Below the pieces are notes generated by a model. The model made no database searches. It saw nothing but the letters and a program-made list of their open reading frames with translations, and had not been told where the DNA came from. A stretch of 64,000 bases of DNA from Sedimentibacter saalensis (lineage in GTDB: Bacteria; Bacillota; Clostridia; Tissierellales; Sedimentibacteraceae): assembly GCF_007830175.1 (NCBI RefSeq), contig NZ_VLKH01000002.1, positions 186,001 through 250,000 of the forward strand, written 5' to 3'. Shown in pieces: positions 9,238 through 17,793 of this stretch. The translations under genes were made by a program, and so were the position numbers. Each line of letters opens with the position of its first letter. The stretch's first letter is position 1.

Positions 9238-9943
9238 TTAACTGACCTTCTGACTTCAATGCATTTTTAGCGGCATCTTGTTCAGCAAGCTTCTTGCTTT
9301 TACCTGTTCCTTTACCAACAACGGTCTTGTTAACAAGGACATTTACATGGAACATCTTTTCATGGTCAGGTCCTTCTTCTTTTGTCACCACATATCTGAT
9401 TTTGCACGACTGACTTTTGCTCTGGTAATATTCCTGAAGATATGATTTAAAATCTGTGACTATTTTTCCTTTCACCGCCAGCTGAATATACTTTGTGAGA
9501 TTGTCAAGAACAAATTCCTCTGCCTTTCTGTATCCTCCGTCAATGTAAATTGCTGCAATTATTGCCTCTACAGCATCGGCAAGTATTGATTTTCTTTCTC
9601 GTCCTCCTGATGCTTCCTCACCCTTTCCAAGGAGAAGGAATCTTCCAATTTGAAGATTTGCTGCAACAAGGCTTAATGTATCTTCGCACACAACCTGAGA
9701 TCTTAATTTTGTAAGGTCTCCTTCCGGATATTCCGGAAATTTGTCAAAAATGAAGCGGCTTACAGTAATACTTAATACAGCATCACCTAAAAATTCAAGC
9801 CTTTCGTTGTTTACCTTGCTGTATGATTTATCTTCATTTGAATAGGAGCTGTGTGTAAGAGATTTTTCCAATATTTCAATGTTCTTAAAACTGTAACCGA
9901 TTATTTCCTCAAATTCGTTTAGTTCCTTAATATCTATAATCAC
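9230..9943 (-). CDS. rnc: Ribonuclease III
   Basis: Double-strand-specific endoribonuclease for rRNA and mRNA processing. Motifs are NNERLEFLGDAVLS (metal-binding signature, about residues 42-55), the Mg2+-site region AVEAIIAAIYIDGG, and a C-terminal dsRNA-binding domain (FKSYLQEYYQ to AEQDAAKNAL). I choose the GTG at 9943, because GGGAGG lies 4 nt before it. The TTG four codons upstream would place that site inside the coding region. This gives 237 aa, the usual size. It is followed by radical SAM, smc and ftsY. Confidence 0.95.
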   Translation of the reverse strand: MIIDIKELNEFEEIIGYSFKNIEILEKSLTHSSYSNEDKSYSKVNNERLEFLGDAVLSITVSRFIFDKFPEYPEGDLTKLRSQVVCEDTLSLVAANLQIGRFLLLGKGEEASGGRERKSILADAVEAIIAAIYIDGGYRKAEEFVLDNLTKYIQLAVKGKIVTDFKSYLQEYYQSKSQSCKIRYVVTKEEGPDHEKMFHVNVLVNKTVVGKGTGKSKKLAEQDAAKNALKSEGQLNE

Positions 9944-10030
9944 TGTTCCTCCCAATGATTATAATTGTTTATTATGCTCACGAAAAGTTTCATAAATATA
10001 ATAAATAATTATAACTTAATTTAATATACA

Positions 10031-10048
10031 GGACGCATTTCTGCGTCC
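10031..10048 (-). terminator. Hairpin between acpP and rnc
   Basis: The stem GGACGCA/TGCGTCC with a 4-nt loop lies in the 146-nt acpP-rnc gap. No long U-run follows on the minus strand. It could be a weak terminator, a processing site or an mRNA-stabilising end. Confidence 0.4.
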
Positions 10049-10089
10049 CTAAATTATGTTCTCAATATATTATTATAAAATAAATATAA

Positions 10090-10320
10090 TTACATATCAA
10101 TGCTTTCTTCTAAGTAATTGACAATATCTCCCACTGTATTGATTTGTTCAATGCTCTCGTCATCAATTTCGATATCAAATTCGTCTTCGATAGCCATTAC
10201 CAATTCAAACAATGTTATAGAATCAGCTTCCAGGTCATCTGTAAAAGATGTTTCCAGTGTTATATCTTCAGGATCAACACCTAATTTATCAGCTATAAGC
10301 TCTTTAATTCTTTCAAACAC
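10090..10320 (-). CDS. acpP: Acyl carrier protein
   Basis: Carrier of growing acyl chains for fatty acid and phospholipid synthesis. The phosphopantetheine serine is in [19 protein letters not shown]; here the usual DSL reads DSI, a tolerated variant. I choose the GTG at 10320 ([14 protein letters not shown]). The AGGAGG that ends plsX lies 8 nt before it, whereas the longer GTG frame would begin directly on the ribosome site. The result is 76 aa, normal for ACP, and highly acidic. It follows plsX with a 5-nt gap. Confidence 0.94.
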   Translation of the reverse strand: MFERIKELIADKLGVDPEDITLETSFTDDLEADSITLFELVMAIEDEFDIEIDDESIEQINTVGDIVNYLEESIDM

Positions 10321-10325
10321 ATCAA

Positions 10326-11324
10326 TCACCTCCTTGTTATACTTTCTTCAATCAATTCATTTACATTGCTCTCGCAGCACATTTTAGCCTGACGAATGGC
10401 ATTTTTAATTGCTTTTTCGTCGGAACTTCCATGAGCTTTTATTACAGGAGCTTTTACTCCCAATAAAGGTGCTCCTCCATGTTCTGAATAATCAAATTTG
10501 TTTTTGAAATTCATCAATGCAGGCTTTATAAGTGCTGCGCCTATTTTTGTCCTCGTTGATGACATAAGTTCATTCTTGAGTCCCTTCATAAGTTCCAGCA
10601 CAGTTCCCTCTAAAGTTTTTAAAATCATATTACCAACAAAGCCGTCACAAACTATTATATCCGCTTTTCCCTGAAGTATTTCTCTTGCTTCAATATTACC
10701 GATAAAATTCATTGGTAATTTTGTGTTTTCAAGAAGTTCATAAGTTTCGACAGTTAATTTGTCTCCCTTTGATTTCTCTGCTCCGATGTTGGCCAGGGCA
10801 ATACGGGGATTTTCAACGTTCATGACTTTTTTGAGGTATATGTCTCCCATCATAGCGAAATCATATAGAAATTCGGGTTTTGAATCCACATTTGCGCCGG
10901 AATCAATTAAAAGTGCAAAACCTCCGCTCATGTTTGGTATGAGCGAGCCTATTGCAGGTCTTTGAATACCTTCAATTCTTCCGACAATGAGTGTTCCTCC
11001 GCTTAACAGCGCTCCTGTGCTTCCGGCAGAAACAACAGCATCAGCTTCTTTATTTTTAACTGCATTGCATGCTACCACCAATGATGAATCTTTCTTTCGC
11101 CTGATTGCCATTACAGGCTTGTCATCGTTAGTGATAACTTCTTCTGCATTAATAATTTCAATTTTGTTAAAGCTTGATGTGTACTTTTCAAGTAATTGTT
11201 TTACTTCCTTTTCTTTTCCGGAAAGTATAACACTTAAGTTGTACTCATCTCTGGCAAGTATGCTGCCCTTGACAATAGCCTCAGGCGCATTGTCACCACC
11301 CATGGCGTCTACTGCGACTTTCAT
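10326..11324 (-). CDS. plsX: Phosphate acyltransferase PlsX
   Basis: Makes acyl-phosphate from acyl-ACP for the PlsY step, the first stage of phospholipid synthesis in most Firmicutes. The 332-aa protein begins with the invariant [14 protein letters not shown], followed by [29 protein letters not shown] and [11 protein letters not shown], all standard for PlsX. The last codons (Arg-Arg-stop) form the AGGAGG ribosome site of acpP. A dedicated promoter at 11361-11389 lies just upstream, downstream of the rpmF terminator. Confidence 0.97.
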   Translation of the reverse strand: MKVAVDAMGGDNAPEAIVKGSILARDEYNLSVILSGKEKEVKQLLEKYTSSFNKIEIINAEEVITNDDKPVMAIRRKKDSSLVVACNAVKNKEADAVVSAGSTGALLSGGTLIVGRIEGIQRPAIGSLIPNMSGGFALLIDSGANVDSKPEFLYDFAMMGDIYLKKVMNVENPRIALANIGAEKSKGDKLTVETYELLENTKLPMNFIGNIEAREILQGKADIIVCDGFVGNMILKTLEGTVLELMKGLKNELMSSTRTKIGAALIKPALMNFKNKFDYSEHGGAPLLGVKAPVIKAHGSSDEKAIKNAIRQAKMCCESNVNELIEESITRR

Positions 11325-11360
11325 ATAGCACCTCTTGTTCCTATATTTTTCTCATAGACT

Positions 11361-11389
11361 AGTATAACGTAGACGCATTTGTTTTGCAA
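11361..11389 (-). promoter_or_regulatory. Sigma-A-type promoter for plsX
   Basis: On the minus strand TTGCAA (11389-11384), a 17-nt spacer and TATACT (11366-11361). It lies between the rpmF terminator and the plsX ATG at 11324. No FapR-type operator palindrome was recognised around it. Confidence 0.6.
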
Positions 11390-11390
11390 T

Positions 11391-11414
11391 AAAAAAATAG
11401 TGCATTCGCACTAC
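11391..11414 (-). terminator. Rho-independent terminator after rpmF
   Basis: The minus-strand stem around AGTGC-GAAT-GCACT is followed directly by a run of seven T (11397-11391). It begins 3 nt after the rpmF stop. Confidence 0.75.
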
Positions 11415-11417
11415 TTT

Positions 11418-11597
11418 TTACTCAACGCTCATAACTTCTTTGCCGTTATAAAATCCACAAGCTCCACATACTCTGTGAGGAAGCTTTGGTTCATGACACT
11501 GTGGGCATTCTATAGTATTTGGAACTGTTAATCTAGATTTCGCAGTTCTTCTTCTATCTCTTCTAGCTTTGGAAGTTTTTCTCTTAGGTACTGCCAT
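11418..11597 (-). CDS. rpmF: 50S ribosomal protein L32
   Basis: Ribosomal protein L32, 59 aa, found by direct translation because it is short. The start [17 protein letters not shown] is diagnostic. Two cysteine pairs, CPQC and CGAC (residues about 31-34 and 44-47), mark the zinc-binding form. The C-terminus is [12 protein letters not shown]. It lies between DUF177 and plsX, the conserved DUF177-rpmF-plsX arrangement linking ribosome and lipid synthesis. AAGGAGG stands before the ATG. A terminator follows at 11391-11414. Confidence 0.95.
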   Translation of the reverse strand: MAVPKRKTSKARRDRRRTAKSRLTVPNTIECPQCHEPKLPHRVCGACGFYNGKEVMSVE

Positions 11598-11609
11598 TGT
11601 AACACCTCC

Positions 11610-12113
11610 TTAATCCTTCAACAGGTCTTTTAATTTATTAAATCGCGGATCTGTTAAATTGTTTTCGCATTTGCATTCTTCTAAATTTAAATTTACTCCG
11701 CAAGTCGGGCATATACCTTTGCAGTCTTGTTTGCACAAGGACTTCATAGGCATGGACAAATAAATCATCTGTTTTATAATTTCGTCCAAATTAACACATC
11801 CGTCTGTAATTACTAGCTGAATTTCATCAGATTCTTCATCTTCGCTTAATTTTGACACAATAACCGCTTCAAACTTTGTTACAACAGTATTGTCAAAGTC
11901 TTCCAGGCACCTTGCACAAACATCCGCAAAGGTGTACTTGATTGTGCCCGTTAACAAAACACTGTCTTCAACCTTGAAAATATCTCCGCTGAATTCAATG
12001 TTCTTATCAAGATGTGTTTTTGCTAAAAAATCTTCGTCATCTATGACAAAATTTTCATTAACATTAAAAGATAATGCATCAGATGATAAAAACTTATTTA
12101 CTCGAATTAACAT
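11610..12113 (-). CDS. DUF177 (YceD-like) protein
   Basis: Member of the DUF177/YceD family that is almost always upstream of rpmF and is proposed to act in rRNA/large-subunit handling; its exact job is not established. I use the ATG at 12113 (MLIRVNKFLSS), preceded by AAGGGTGGT and a promoter 29-57 nt upstream, rather than the longer frame that would run through that promoter. This gives 167 aa. The C-terminal Cys-rich part CKQDCKGICPTCGVNLN is typical of the family. Confidence 0.9.
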   Translation of the reverse strand: MLIRVNKFLSSDALSFNVNENFVIDDEDFLAKTHLDKNIEFSGDIFKVEDSVLLTGTIKYTFADVCARCLEDFDNTVVTKFEAVIVSKLSEDEESDEIQLVITDGCVNLDEIIKQMIYLSMPMKSLCKQDCKGICPTCGVNLNLEECKCENNLTDPRFNKLKDLLKD

Positions 12114-12141
12114 AGTACCACCCTTTTCATTCGCAGAGTTA

Positions 12142-12170
12142 ATTATAAGAGAAATTAAATCTTTTGTCAA
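12142..12170 (-). promoter_or_regulatory. Sigma-A promoter for DUF177-rpmF
   Basis: A near-consensus TTGACA (12170-12165), a 17-nt spacer and TATAAT (12147-12142) on the minus strand, between ackA and DUF177. Transcription would start near 12135. Confidence 0.85.
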
Positions 12171-12188
12171 GCAATTTATTTTACACTT

Positions 12189-13385
12189 TTATTTGTGTGC
12201 AAGTGCTTTTGTGTCTCTTGCTATCATCAATTCCTCGTTTGTAGGAATAACATATACTTTAACTTTTGAGTTATCTTTGGAAATTTCTGCTTCTTTTCCT
12301 CTTGTGTTGTTTTTTGCATCATCTATTTCAACTCCAAGGAATTCAAGTCCTTCACAAACCTGTTTTCTTGCAGGAGCAGAGTTTTCACCAAGACCGGCTG
12401 TGAATACCAATACATCAACGCCGCCCATTGCTGCAGCATATGAACCTATATATTTCTTAACTGTGTACGCAAATTTGTCCAAAGCAAGCTGTGCTCTTGT
12501 ATTTCCTTCATCTGCTGCACCCTCAATGTCTCTGAAGTCGCTGCTTACGCCTGAAATTCCAAGAACTCCTGATTTTTTGTTCATGAGGTTATCAACTTGT
12601 TCAGCTGAAATATTTTTCTTGTTCATTAGGAATGTAACTATTGCAGGGTCTATGTCTCCGCATCTTGTTCCCATTACAAGTCCTTCAAGAGGAGTCATTC
12701 CCATACTTGTGTCAAATGATTTTCCATCTTTTATAGCTGTAAGACTTGCTCCGTTACCTAAATGGCAAGTGATTATTTTCATTCCTTCAAGTTCTTTGCC
12801 TGTTAAAGCTTCAACTCTTTCAGAAACATATTTGTGAGATGTTCCGTGGAATCCATATCTTCTGATTCCAAGTTCTTCATATAATTCGTATGGAAGCGGA
12901 TATATGTAAGATACAGGAGGCATTGTCTGGTGGAAAGCTGTGTCGAATACTCCTACCATAGGTACTGATGGCAACAATTCCTGGCAAGCTTCAATACCGA
13001 TTATGTTTGGTGGGTTGTGAAGAGGTGCAAGTTCAATGCATTCCTTCATAGCCTTTATAACTTCATCAGTAATAAGTACTGAATCTGCAAATTTTTCTCC
13101 GCCGTGTACAACTCTGTGTCCAACAGCATCAACTTCATCTAATGACTTAACAGCTCCGTAGTTAGCATCAACAAGAGCAGTCAACACATGATTGATTGCA
13201 TCCTTGTGGTCTTTCATAGGTTCCTGGATAACAACCTTATCCATTCCTGTTTTTTCATGTTTTAAAACACTGCCTTCGATACCTATTCTTTCAACAAGAC
13301 CTTTAGCCAATACACTTTCATCATTCATATTTATTAACTGGTATTTTAATGATGAACTTCCGCAGTTAATTACTAATACATTCAT
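12189..13385 (-). CDS. ackA: Acetate kinase
   Basis: Interconverts acetyl phosphate plus ADP with acetate plus ATP, the main substrate-level phosphorylation of acetate-forming anaerobes. The ATG at 13385 ([16 protein letters not shown]) has GGAGG in front and gives 398 aa, the usual length. Signatures are [13 protein letters not shown] near the N-terminus, [32 protein letters not shown] and FTAGLGENS. No pta gene is adjacent. It sits between cobC and DUF177 on the same strand, 42 nt after cobC, and may be read through from the cob genes. Confidence 0.97.
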   Translation of the reverse strand: MNVLVINCGSSSLKYQLINMNDESVLAKGLVERIGIEGSVLKHEKTGMDKVVIQEPMKDHKDAINHVLTALVDANYGAVKSLDEVDAVGHRVVHGGEKFADSVLITDEVIKAMKECIELAPLHNPPNIIGIEACQELLPSVPMVGVFDTAFHQTMPPVSYIYPLPYELYEELGIRRYGFHGTSHKYVSERVEALTGKELEGMKIITCHLGNGASLTAIKDGKSFDTSMGMTPLEGLVMGTRCGDIDPAIVTFLMNKKNISAEQVDNLMNKKSGVLGISGVSSDFRDIEGAADEGNTRAQLALDKFAYTVKKYIGSYAAAMGGVDVLVFTAGLGENSAPARKQVCEGLEFLGVEIDDAKNNTRGKEAEISKDNSKVKVYVIPTNEELMIARDTKALAHK

Positions 13386-13427
13386 TTTATTCCTCCATGA
13401 GTTATTTATATATAAAATCAAAAGATT

Positions 13428-14033
13428 TTAAAAACTTTTGTCATTTGCTGATGCCGTTTCCGGACAGCATTTAATTATTTTTTCAAATTTGTTATTGTTT
13501 AATACCACAATATCGCAGTTTGATATTTCATATTTCCACAAATCTTTATCGTCGGCAATTTTAAGGTAGAGCAAAGCCGACTGTATTACGCCGAAGTGAG
13601 TTACCACAACGGAATTGTCAGGAACCTTATCAAAAAAACCAGATACTCTTTTTATTATGTCTTCATATGATTCCCCTTGAGGAAATTTATATTTATGTCT
13701 TAAAGAAATCCATTTTTCAGTTTCTTCCAGGTGATTTTCCCGCATTTCTTCCCATGTCATATTTTCAAAAATTCCAAAATTCACTTCAATAAGTTTTTTT
13801 TCTACAGCAATTTTATTTATGTCAAAATTGTTTTCTATTGAAATGATTTTTGCAGTATCAAATGCTCTCTTAAGAGGGCTTGAGAATATATTTGAAATAT
13901 GAGCATCTTTTAAATTCATTGCAGCTATAAGCGCCTGATCCCTGCCGTTTTCTGACAGTTCCACATCAGTTATGCCGCTGTATCTTTTTGTTATATTGGA
14001 CAGGGATTCCCCATGCCGAACTAAGTATATCAT
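13428..14033 (-). CDS. cobC: Histidine phosphatase, probable alpha-ribazole phosphatase
   Basis: Phosphoglycerate mutase-like phosphatase, 201 aa. The catalytic motif is LVRHGESLSN (His about residue 7), with YSGITDVELSENGRDQA and the second-half VVTHFGVIQ. Histidine phosphatases share this fold widely. The call of CobC (removal of the 5'-phosphate during cobalamin nucleotide loop assembly) rests on the YxGxxDxxL region and on its place 2 nt after cobS and next to cobU. The C-terminal 20 residues are less conserved. Confidence 0.85.
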   Translation of the reverse strand: MIYLVRHGESLSNITKRYSGITDVELSENGRDQALIAAMNLKDAHISNIFSSPLKRAFDTAKIISIENNFDINKIAVEKKLIEVNFGIFENMTWEEMRENHLEETEKWISLRHKYKFPQGESYEDIIKRVSGFFDKVPDNSVVVTHFGVIQSALLYLKIADDKDLWKYEISNCDIVVLNNNKFEKIIKCCPETASANDKSF

Positions 14034-14035
14034 AA

Positions 14036-14770
14036 TTATCCTTTTAAAAAAAGTACTAATATCATAAAAATTATTTGGCTTGTTTCAATGATAAAACCGC
14101 ATGTATCCCCTGTCATTCCGCCAATTTTGTCTTCAATCCACCCCGCTGTGAAAAGTGTTGCTGCGATTGTCGCAAAACATGATACTGCAAATATCATCCT
14201 GTAAGGGGTTATAACAACAAAAATAGCCAAAAATATCAAATTGACAGCCACTGTTTTCATATCCATGGACTCTATGAATGTTGTACCCATTCCTTTTGTT
14301 TTTTTTGCATATTTTTTACCCAGGCATGAGACAGCAAGGCATGCTCTTCCCACAACCGGCATCAAGAAACATGTGAACATGTCAGCAAAAGAAAACAAAA
14401 CAAACTGCGAAAGAAGTATCACAATAAGACATATAACTCCAAATGCTCCTATGTGAGAATCACTCATGATTTCAAATACCCGTTCTCCTGTCCTTCCTGA
14501 AAACAGTCCGTCAGAGGTATCGGCAGCTCCATCAAGGTGAATGCCTCCGGTTATTGCAACATATCCGATTGTAAGAACAAGACCTCTTAAAAAAGCTATG
14601 TATGTCCTGCCGAATAAAAAGTAAACTGCAACAAGCAAAATTCCTATGACTGCTCCCATAAGAGAGTACAAGGACAATGCTCTTTTGAAATTATTTTCAT
14701 CGTATGTGATTTTTCTTCCCACAGGAATGCGGGTAAAAAATGAAATCAAAGTTAGAAATCCTGAGGCCAT
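14036..14770 (-). CDS. cobS: Cobalamin-5'-phosphate synthase CobS
   Basis: Integral membrane enzyme joining adenosyl-GDP-cobinamide to alpha-ribazole (phosphate), the last assembly step of cobalamin. The 244-aa chain begins GFLTLISFFTRIPVG, typical for CobS, and carries GGIHLDGAADTSDGLFSGR, the conserved acidic active-site motif (about residues 85-103). SDSHIGAFG follows, and there are several membrane helices. It overlaps the end of cobU by 19 nt. Confidence 0.94.
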   Translation of the reverse strand: MASGFLTLISFFTRIPVGRKITYDENNFKRALSLYSLMGAVIGILLVAVYFLFGRTYIAFLRGLVLTIGYVAITGGIHLDGAADTSDGLFSGRTGERVFEIMSDSHIGAFGVICLIVILLSQFVLFSFADMFTCFLMPVVGRACLAVSCLGKKYAKKTKGMGTTFIESMDMKTVAVNLIFLAIFVVITPYRMIFAVSCFATIAATLFTAGWIEDKIGGMTGDTCGFIIETSQIIFMILVLFLKG

Positions 14771-15345
14771 TTTACCATTTCTCCCTTATGTTTAAGTTTG
14801 ATGGGAATGCCTGAAAATATAAAATACATGAAATCTGACCTGTGGCTTATTTTGCTGTTGATTCTCCCGCTTATATCTCTGAAATAATTTCCCATATAAT
14901 AAGAAGGAACAACTCCCATACCTGTTTCGTTTGAAACAATAATGAGTTTTTTGTTGTTACAGTTGCATACTTCAATCAATGACATAACTTCAAGAGTTAT
15001 TTTTTCCTCAAGTTCATTGACTTTTTCAATGCTGCAAAGATCAAAGTCAAGCTTGCTGTCAAACATGAAGTTACCAATCAGTGTTGTGATGCAGTCAATC
15101 ATTATGGCATCAGAATTCGTAAACTCCGGGAAATTAACAAGATTTTTAAAATCCCTGTACATTTCAAGAGTGCTCCATGATTTTGGACGCTGCTCTTTAT
15201 GTTTTCTTACTCTGTCAGCCATAGCCTGGTCAGTAACTACTGCCGTAGCCAGGTACAGCACGTTTTCAGCATATTCTTTTGCTTTCATTTCTGCAAATGT
15301 GCTTTTACCGCTTCTTGCTCCGCCTATTACAAATGTCACGCTCAT
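14752..15345 (-). CDS. cobU: Adenosylcobinamide kinase/guanylyltransferase CobU
   Basis: Bifunctional enzyme that phosphorylates adenosylcobinamide and transfers GMP to it. The 197-aa protein opens with MSVTFVIGGARSGKSTFAE, the CobU P-loop. It contains RVRKHKEQRPKSWSTLE, where His49 fits the guanylylated histidine of the family, then VSNETGMGVVPSYYMGNYFRD and the RINSKISHRSDFMYF tail. It is the first gene of cobU-cobS-cobC. Only lower-ligand genes are present, suggesting salvage or that the corrin genes lie elsewhere. No cobalamin riboswitch was seen upstream. Confidence 0.95.
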   Translation of the reverse strand: MSVTFVIGGARSGKSTFAEMKAKEYAENVLYLATAVVTDQAMADRVRKHKEQRPKSWSTLEMYRDFKNLVNFPEFTNSDAIMIDCITTLIGNFMFDSKLDFDLCSIEKVNELEEKITLEVMSLIEVCNCNNKKLIIVSNETGMGVVPSYYMGNYFRDISGRINSKISHRSDFMYFIFSGIPIKLKHKGEMVKWPQDF

Positions 15346-15383
15346 AATTTCACCATTTTATAATTTTTACCATTAACTCTAGT

Positions 15384-15411
15384 ATTATAACATTTAAAAT
15401 GCAAAAATCAA
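15384..15411 (-). promoter_or_regulatory. Sigma-A-type promoter for cobU-cobS-cobC
   Basis: On the minus strand TTGATT (15411-15406), a 16-nt spacer and TATAAT (15389-15384). It is divergent from the tmcAL promoter in the same 163-nt gap. Confidence 0.65.
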
Positions 15412-15454
15412 ACAAATTTCTGCAAAAAAATGTATGAATTAATTCCTGTTTTGT

Positions 15455-15483
15455 TTGACTTTATCATAAAATAAAATTAATAT
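15455..15483 (+). promoter_or_regulatory. Sigma-A-type promoter for tmcAL
   Basis: TTGACT (15455-15460), a 17-nt spacer and TAATAT (15478-15483), about 26 nt before the tmcAL ATG at 15509. Confidence 0.55.
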
Positions 15484-15508
15484 ATAGTAAAACGATTAAA
15501 GGTGAACT

Positions 15509-16723
15509 ATGAAAATAACCGGTATTGTAGCAGAATACAACCCCTTTCACATGGGTCATGAATATCAGCTGAATAAAGCACGTGAATTATCAGGCTGCGA
15601 TGCAGTTGCTGTTGTTATGAGCGGAAATTTCGTGCAGCGCGGAGAACCGGCAATAATAGACAAATTCAGACGTGCTGAGGCAGCCGTCCATGCAGGAGCC
15701 GACATCGTCATTGAACTTCCCATGCCTTTTTCATGCCAGAATGCAGAAATGTTTGCTTTTGCAGCAGTAAATGAATTAAAAAAGCTTCATGTAACGTCTT
15801 TGAGCTTTGGCTGCGAAAATGAAGACCCCAAAATGCTTTTAAAAATTGCCAAGACACAGCTTTCAGATACATATGTTAAAATTTTGAAAGAAGAAATAAA
15901 AAAAGGAATATCATTTCCAGCCGCCATGACAAATGCATTGAAATTAATCCTTGGAGAAGAATCACGTGATACGGTTCTTTCCCCAAACAATGTGCTGGCT
16001 GTTGAATACATGAAAAGCGTCATGAAGCAAGACTTAAAGTGGGACTTTTACCCTGTAAGGCGCATGGGGAAAAATCATAACGATGAAGATATATCAGGAC
16101 TCTTTGACAGCGCCACTGCAATCAGAAAAGCAATTTTATCTCGTTCTTCTCAAAACATAAGTGCCACAGAAAAAAGCATAGAATTAATTGAGGATTTTTA
16201 CGAAAAATTCAATGGGTTTAATAGTCTTGATAATTATGTGGATATTTTGTACTACAAGATAATTGATCTGGGTGCTGATGGACTTAGTGAAATATTTGAA
16301 GTTTCAGAAGGCCTCAACAATAAAATATATGACAATGTCTACAAACATTCAACAATGGATGATTTCATCATGAGCCTTAAATCCAAGCGTTACACATATT
16401 CCAAGTTAAGGCGTGCTATGCTTAATATAATTTTAGACATTAAACATAATGACATAAAATATTTTATGTTGCCTAATAATCATGAATATGTTAAGGTATT
16501 AGCTTTTAACAATGTGGGAAGAAATGTAATAAAACATGCAAGAACATTTAACACTGCAGCAATAAACCGTTTTTCAGACTACAAAAAAAACAGATTAGCT
16601 GCTGAAGACATTCCCCTGTTCCGCCTCACAAACAAATCAACAAACTTGTACTACCTGCCTTTCAGAAACCGTGAGACAAATGTTGAATACAAGGAAAATG
16701 CTGTATATATAAATGATAAATAA
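15509..16723 (+). CDS. tmcAL: tRNA(Met) cytidine acetate ligase TmcAL
   Basis: Enzyme that acetylates the wobble cytidine of elongator tRNA-Met using acetate and ATP (formerly YlbM/DUF795). The 404-aa protein starts with MKITGIVAEYNPFHMGHEYQ, the nucleotidyltransferase HxGH motif being HMGH at residues 14-17. SGNFVQRGEPAI and the RRMGKNHND region follow. AAGGTGAAC precedes the ATG. Its use of free acetate fits an organism with acetate kinase next door. ylbJ follows 48 nt downstream, a common Firmicutes neighbour pair. Confidence 0.94.
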   Translation: MKITGIVAEYNPFHMGHEYQLNKARELSGCDAVAVVMSGNFVQRGEPAIIDKFRRAEAAVHAGADIVIELPMPFSCQNAEMFAFAAVNELKKLHVTSLSFGCENEDPKMLLKIAKTQLSDTYVKILKEEIKKGISFPAAMTNALKLILGEESRDTVLSPNNVLAVEYMKSVMKQDLKWDFYPVRRMGKNHNDEDISGLFDSATAIRKAILSRSSQNISATEKSIELIEDFYEKFNGFNSLDNYVDILYYKIIDLGADGLSEIFEVSEGLNNKIYDNVYKHSTMDDFIMSLKSKRYTYSKLRRAMLNIILDIKHNDIKYFMLPNNHEYVKVLAFNNVGRNVIKHARTFNTAAINRFSDYKKNRLAAEDIPLFRLTNKSTNLYYLPFRNRETNVEYKENAVYINDK

Positions 16724-16771
16724 TTCATATTTCCCCCTGAATGCAATAAAATGTGTTATGGGGGTTGTATT

Positions 16772-17740
16772 ATGTTGAAGCGAAACTTTATTCCTGTTCT
16801 TATTTTAGTTTTTATAAGCTTATTTATACTAAAACCTGACATTGTGTCTGAAGGAGCTTTCAGAGGACTTAACATTTGGGTTAACAACATAGTTCCATTT
16901 TTGTTTCCAATGTCTGTATTGTCAAACATCCTGCTTCAGTACAACTTCTTGTACAGTTTGTTCGGGCGCATGTCTTATTTGTCAACTAAACTTTTTAAAA
17001 GCAAGTTTGCTCTCATTCCATTTTTCATAAGTTTCATATCAGGCTACCCTTCAGGAGCCATGGCTGTGAACATAATGGCAGGAGGCAAACGAATAAATGA
17101 AGAAGAAGCTAATTATCTGACCGTATTTGCAAATGACTGCAGTTTTCAATTCATTGCAGGAGCTGTATCATTTTCAATGCTGGGTGATTTTCATCTGTAC
17201 CGTTTCATTGCAATTCCGCATTTTCTCGGTGCTCTGGCAATAGGAATGATGATGTCAAAAAAAGAGTCTAGGCTTGGAATGAACATAAGCGCCTTGAGAA
17301 AACCAGTCATGTCTTTTAACAAAGCTTTCAGCACTGCTATTTACAAATCAGTTTCAAGCATATTATCAGTGGGCGGAGTCATTGTTATTTTTTCGGTTAT
17401 ATCACACTTTTTAAGTGACAGTCTGGAAAGCATTGCAGCTTTACTTAATCTTAAAATGTACATAAGTGACATCATTTATTCTCTTTTGATTGGGTGCCTG
17501 GAACTTACAAACGGCTGCAGCATCATTACATCTTCATCATTTGTTCCTCTTGAAATAAAACTCATAGTAATTAATTTTCTCATAAGCTTTTCTGGAATGT
17601 CAGTAATCTTTCAGACAATGGCCGTAGTGGATGAATTTGATTTTGACGCTAAAAGCTACATATTTTATAAATTCATGCAAGGCGTCATGTCTTCACTCAT
17701 ATGCACGCTCATGTTCATTTTTGCAGGGAATATATATTGA
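16772..17740 (+). CDS. ylbJ: Sporulation integral membrane protein YlbJ
   Basis: Multi-spanning membrane protein of the YlbJ family; in Bacillus it is made in the mother cell and needed for normal spore cortex. I take the ATG at 16772 (MLKRNFIPVLIL), since GGGGG lies 8 nt upstream, giving 322 aa. The sequence is mostly hydrophobic helices with nucleoside-transporter-gate-like motifs (SGYPSGAMAVNIM, LTNGCS). Its presence is a good sign that the host forms spores. It shares an upstream region with tmcAL. Confidence 0.9.
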   Translation: MLKRNFIPVLILVFISLFILKPDIVSEGAFRGLNIWVNNIVPFLFPMSVLSNILLQYNFLYSLFGRMSYLSTKLFKSKFALIPFFISFISGYPSGAMAVNIMAGGKRINEEEANYLTVFANDCSFQFIAGAVSFSMLGDFHLYRFIAIPHFLGALAIGMMMSKKESRLGMNISALRKPVMSFNKAFSTAIYKSVSSILSVGGVIVIFSVISHFLSDSLESIAALLNLKMYISDIIYSLLIGCLELTNGCSIITSSSFVPLEIKLIVINFLISFSGMSVIFQTMAVVDEFDFDAKSYIFYKFMQGVMSSLICTLMFIFAGNIY

Positions 17741-17793
17741 TTATACAACAAATAATATGTATAATGGTAACAGCATATATACAAGGTGATAAA

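Noticed and set aside
11890..12837. 315-codon plus-strand open frame across DUF177 and ackA
   Set aside because: It is antisense to two clear genes, Ser/Ala-rich, and lacks motifs or a ribosome site; it arises from the codon use of the opposite strand.
15346..15508. Cobalamin riboswitch upstream of cobU
   Set aside because: The gap is only 163 nt with two promoters, and no B12-box or matching helices are visible.
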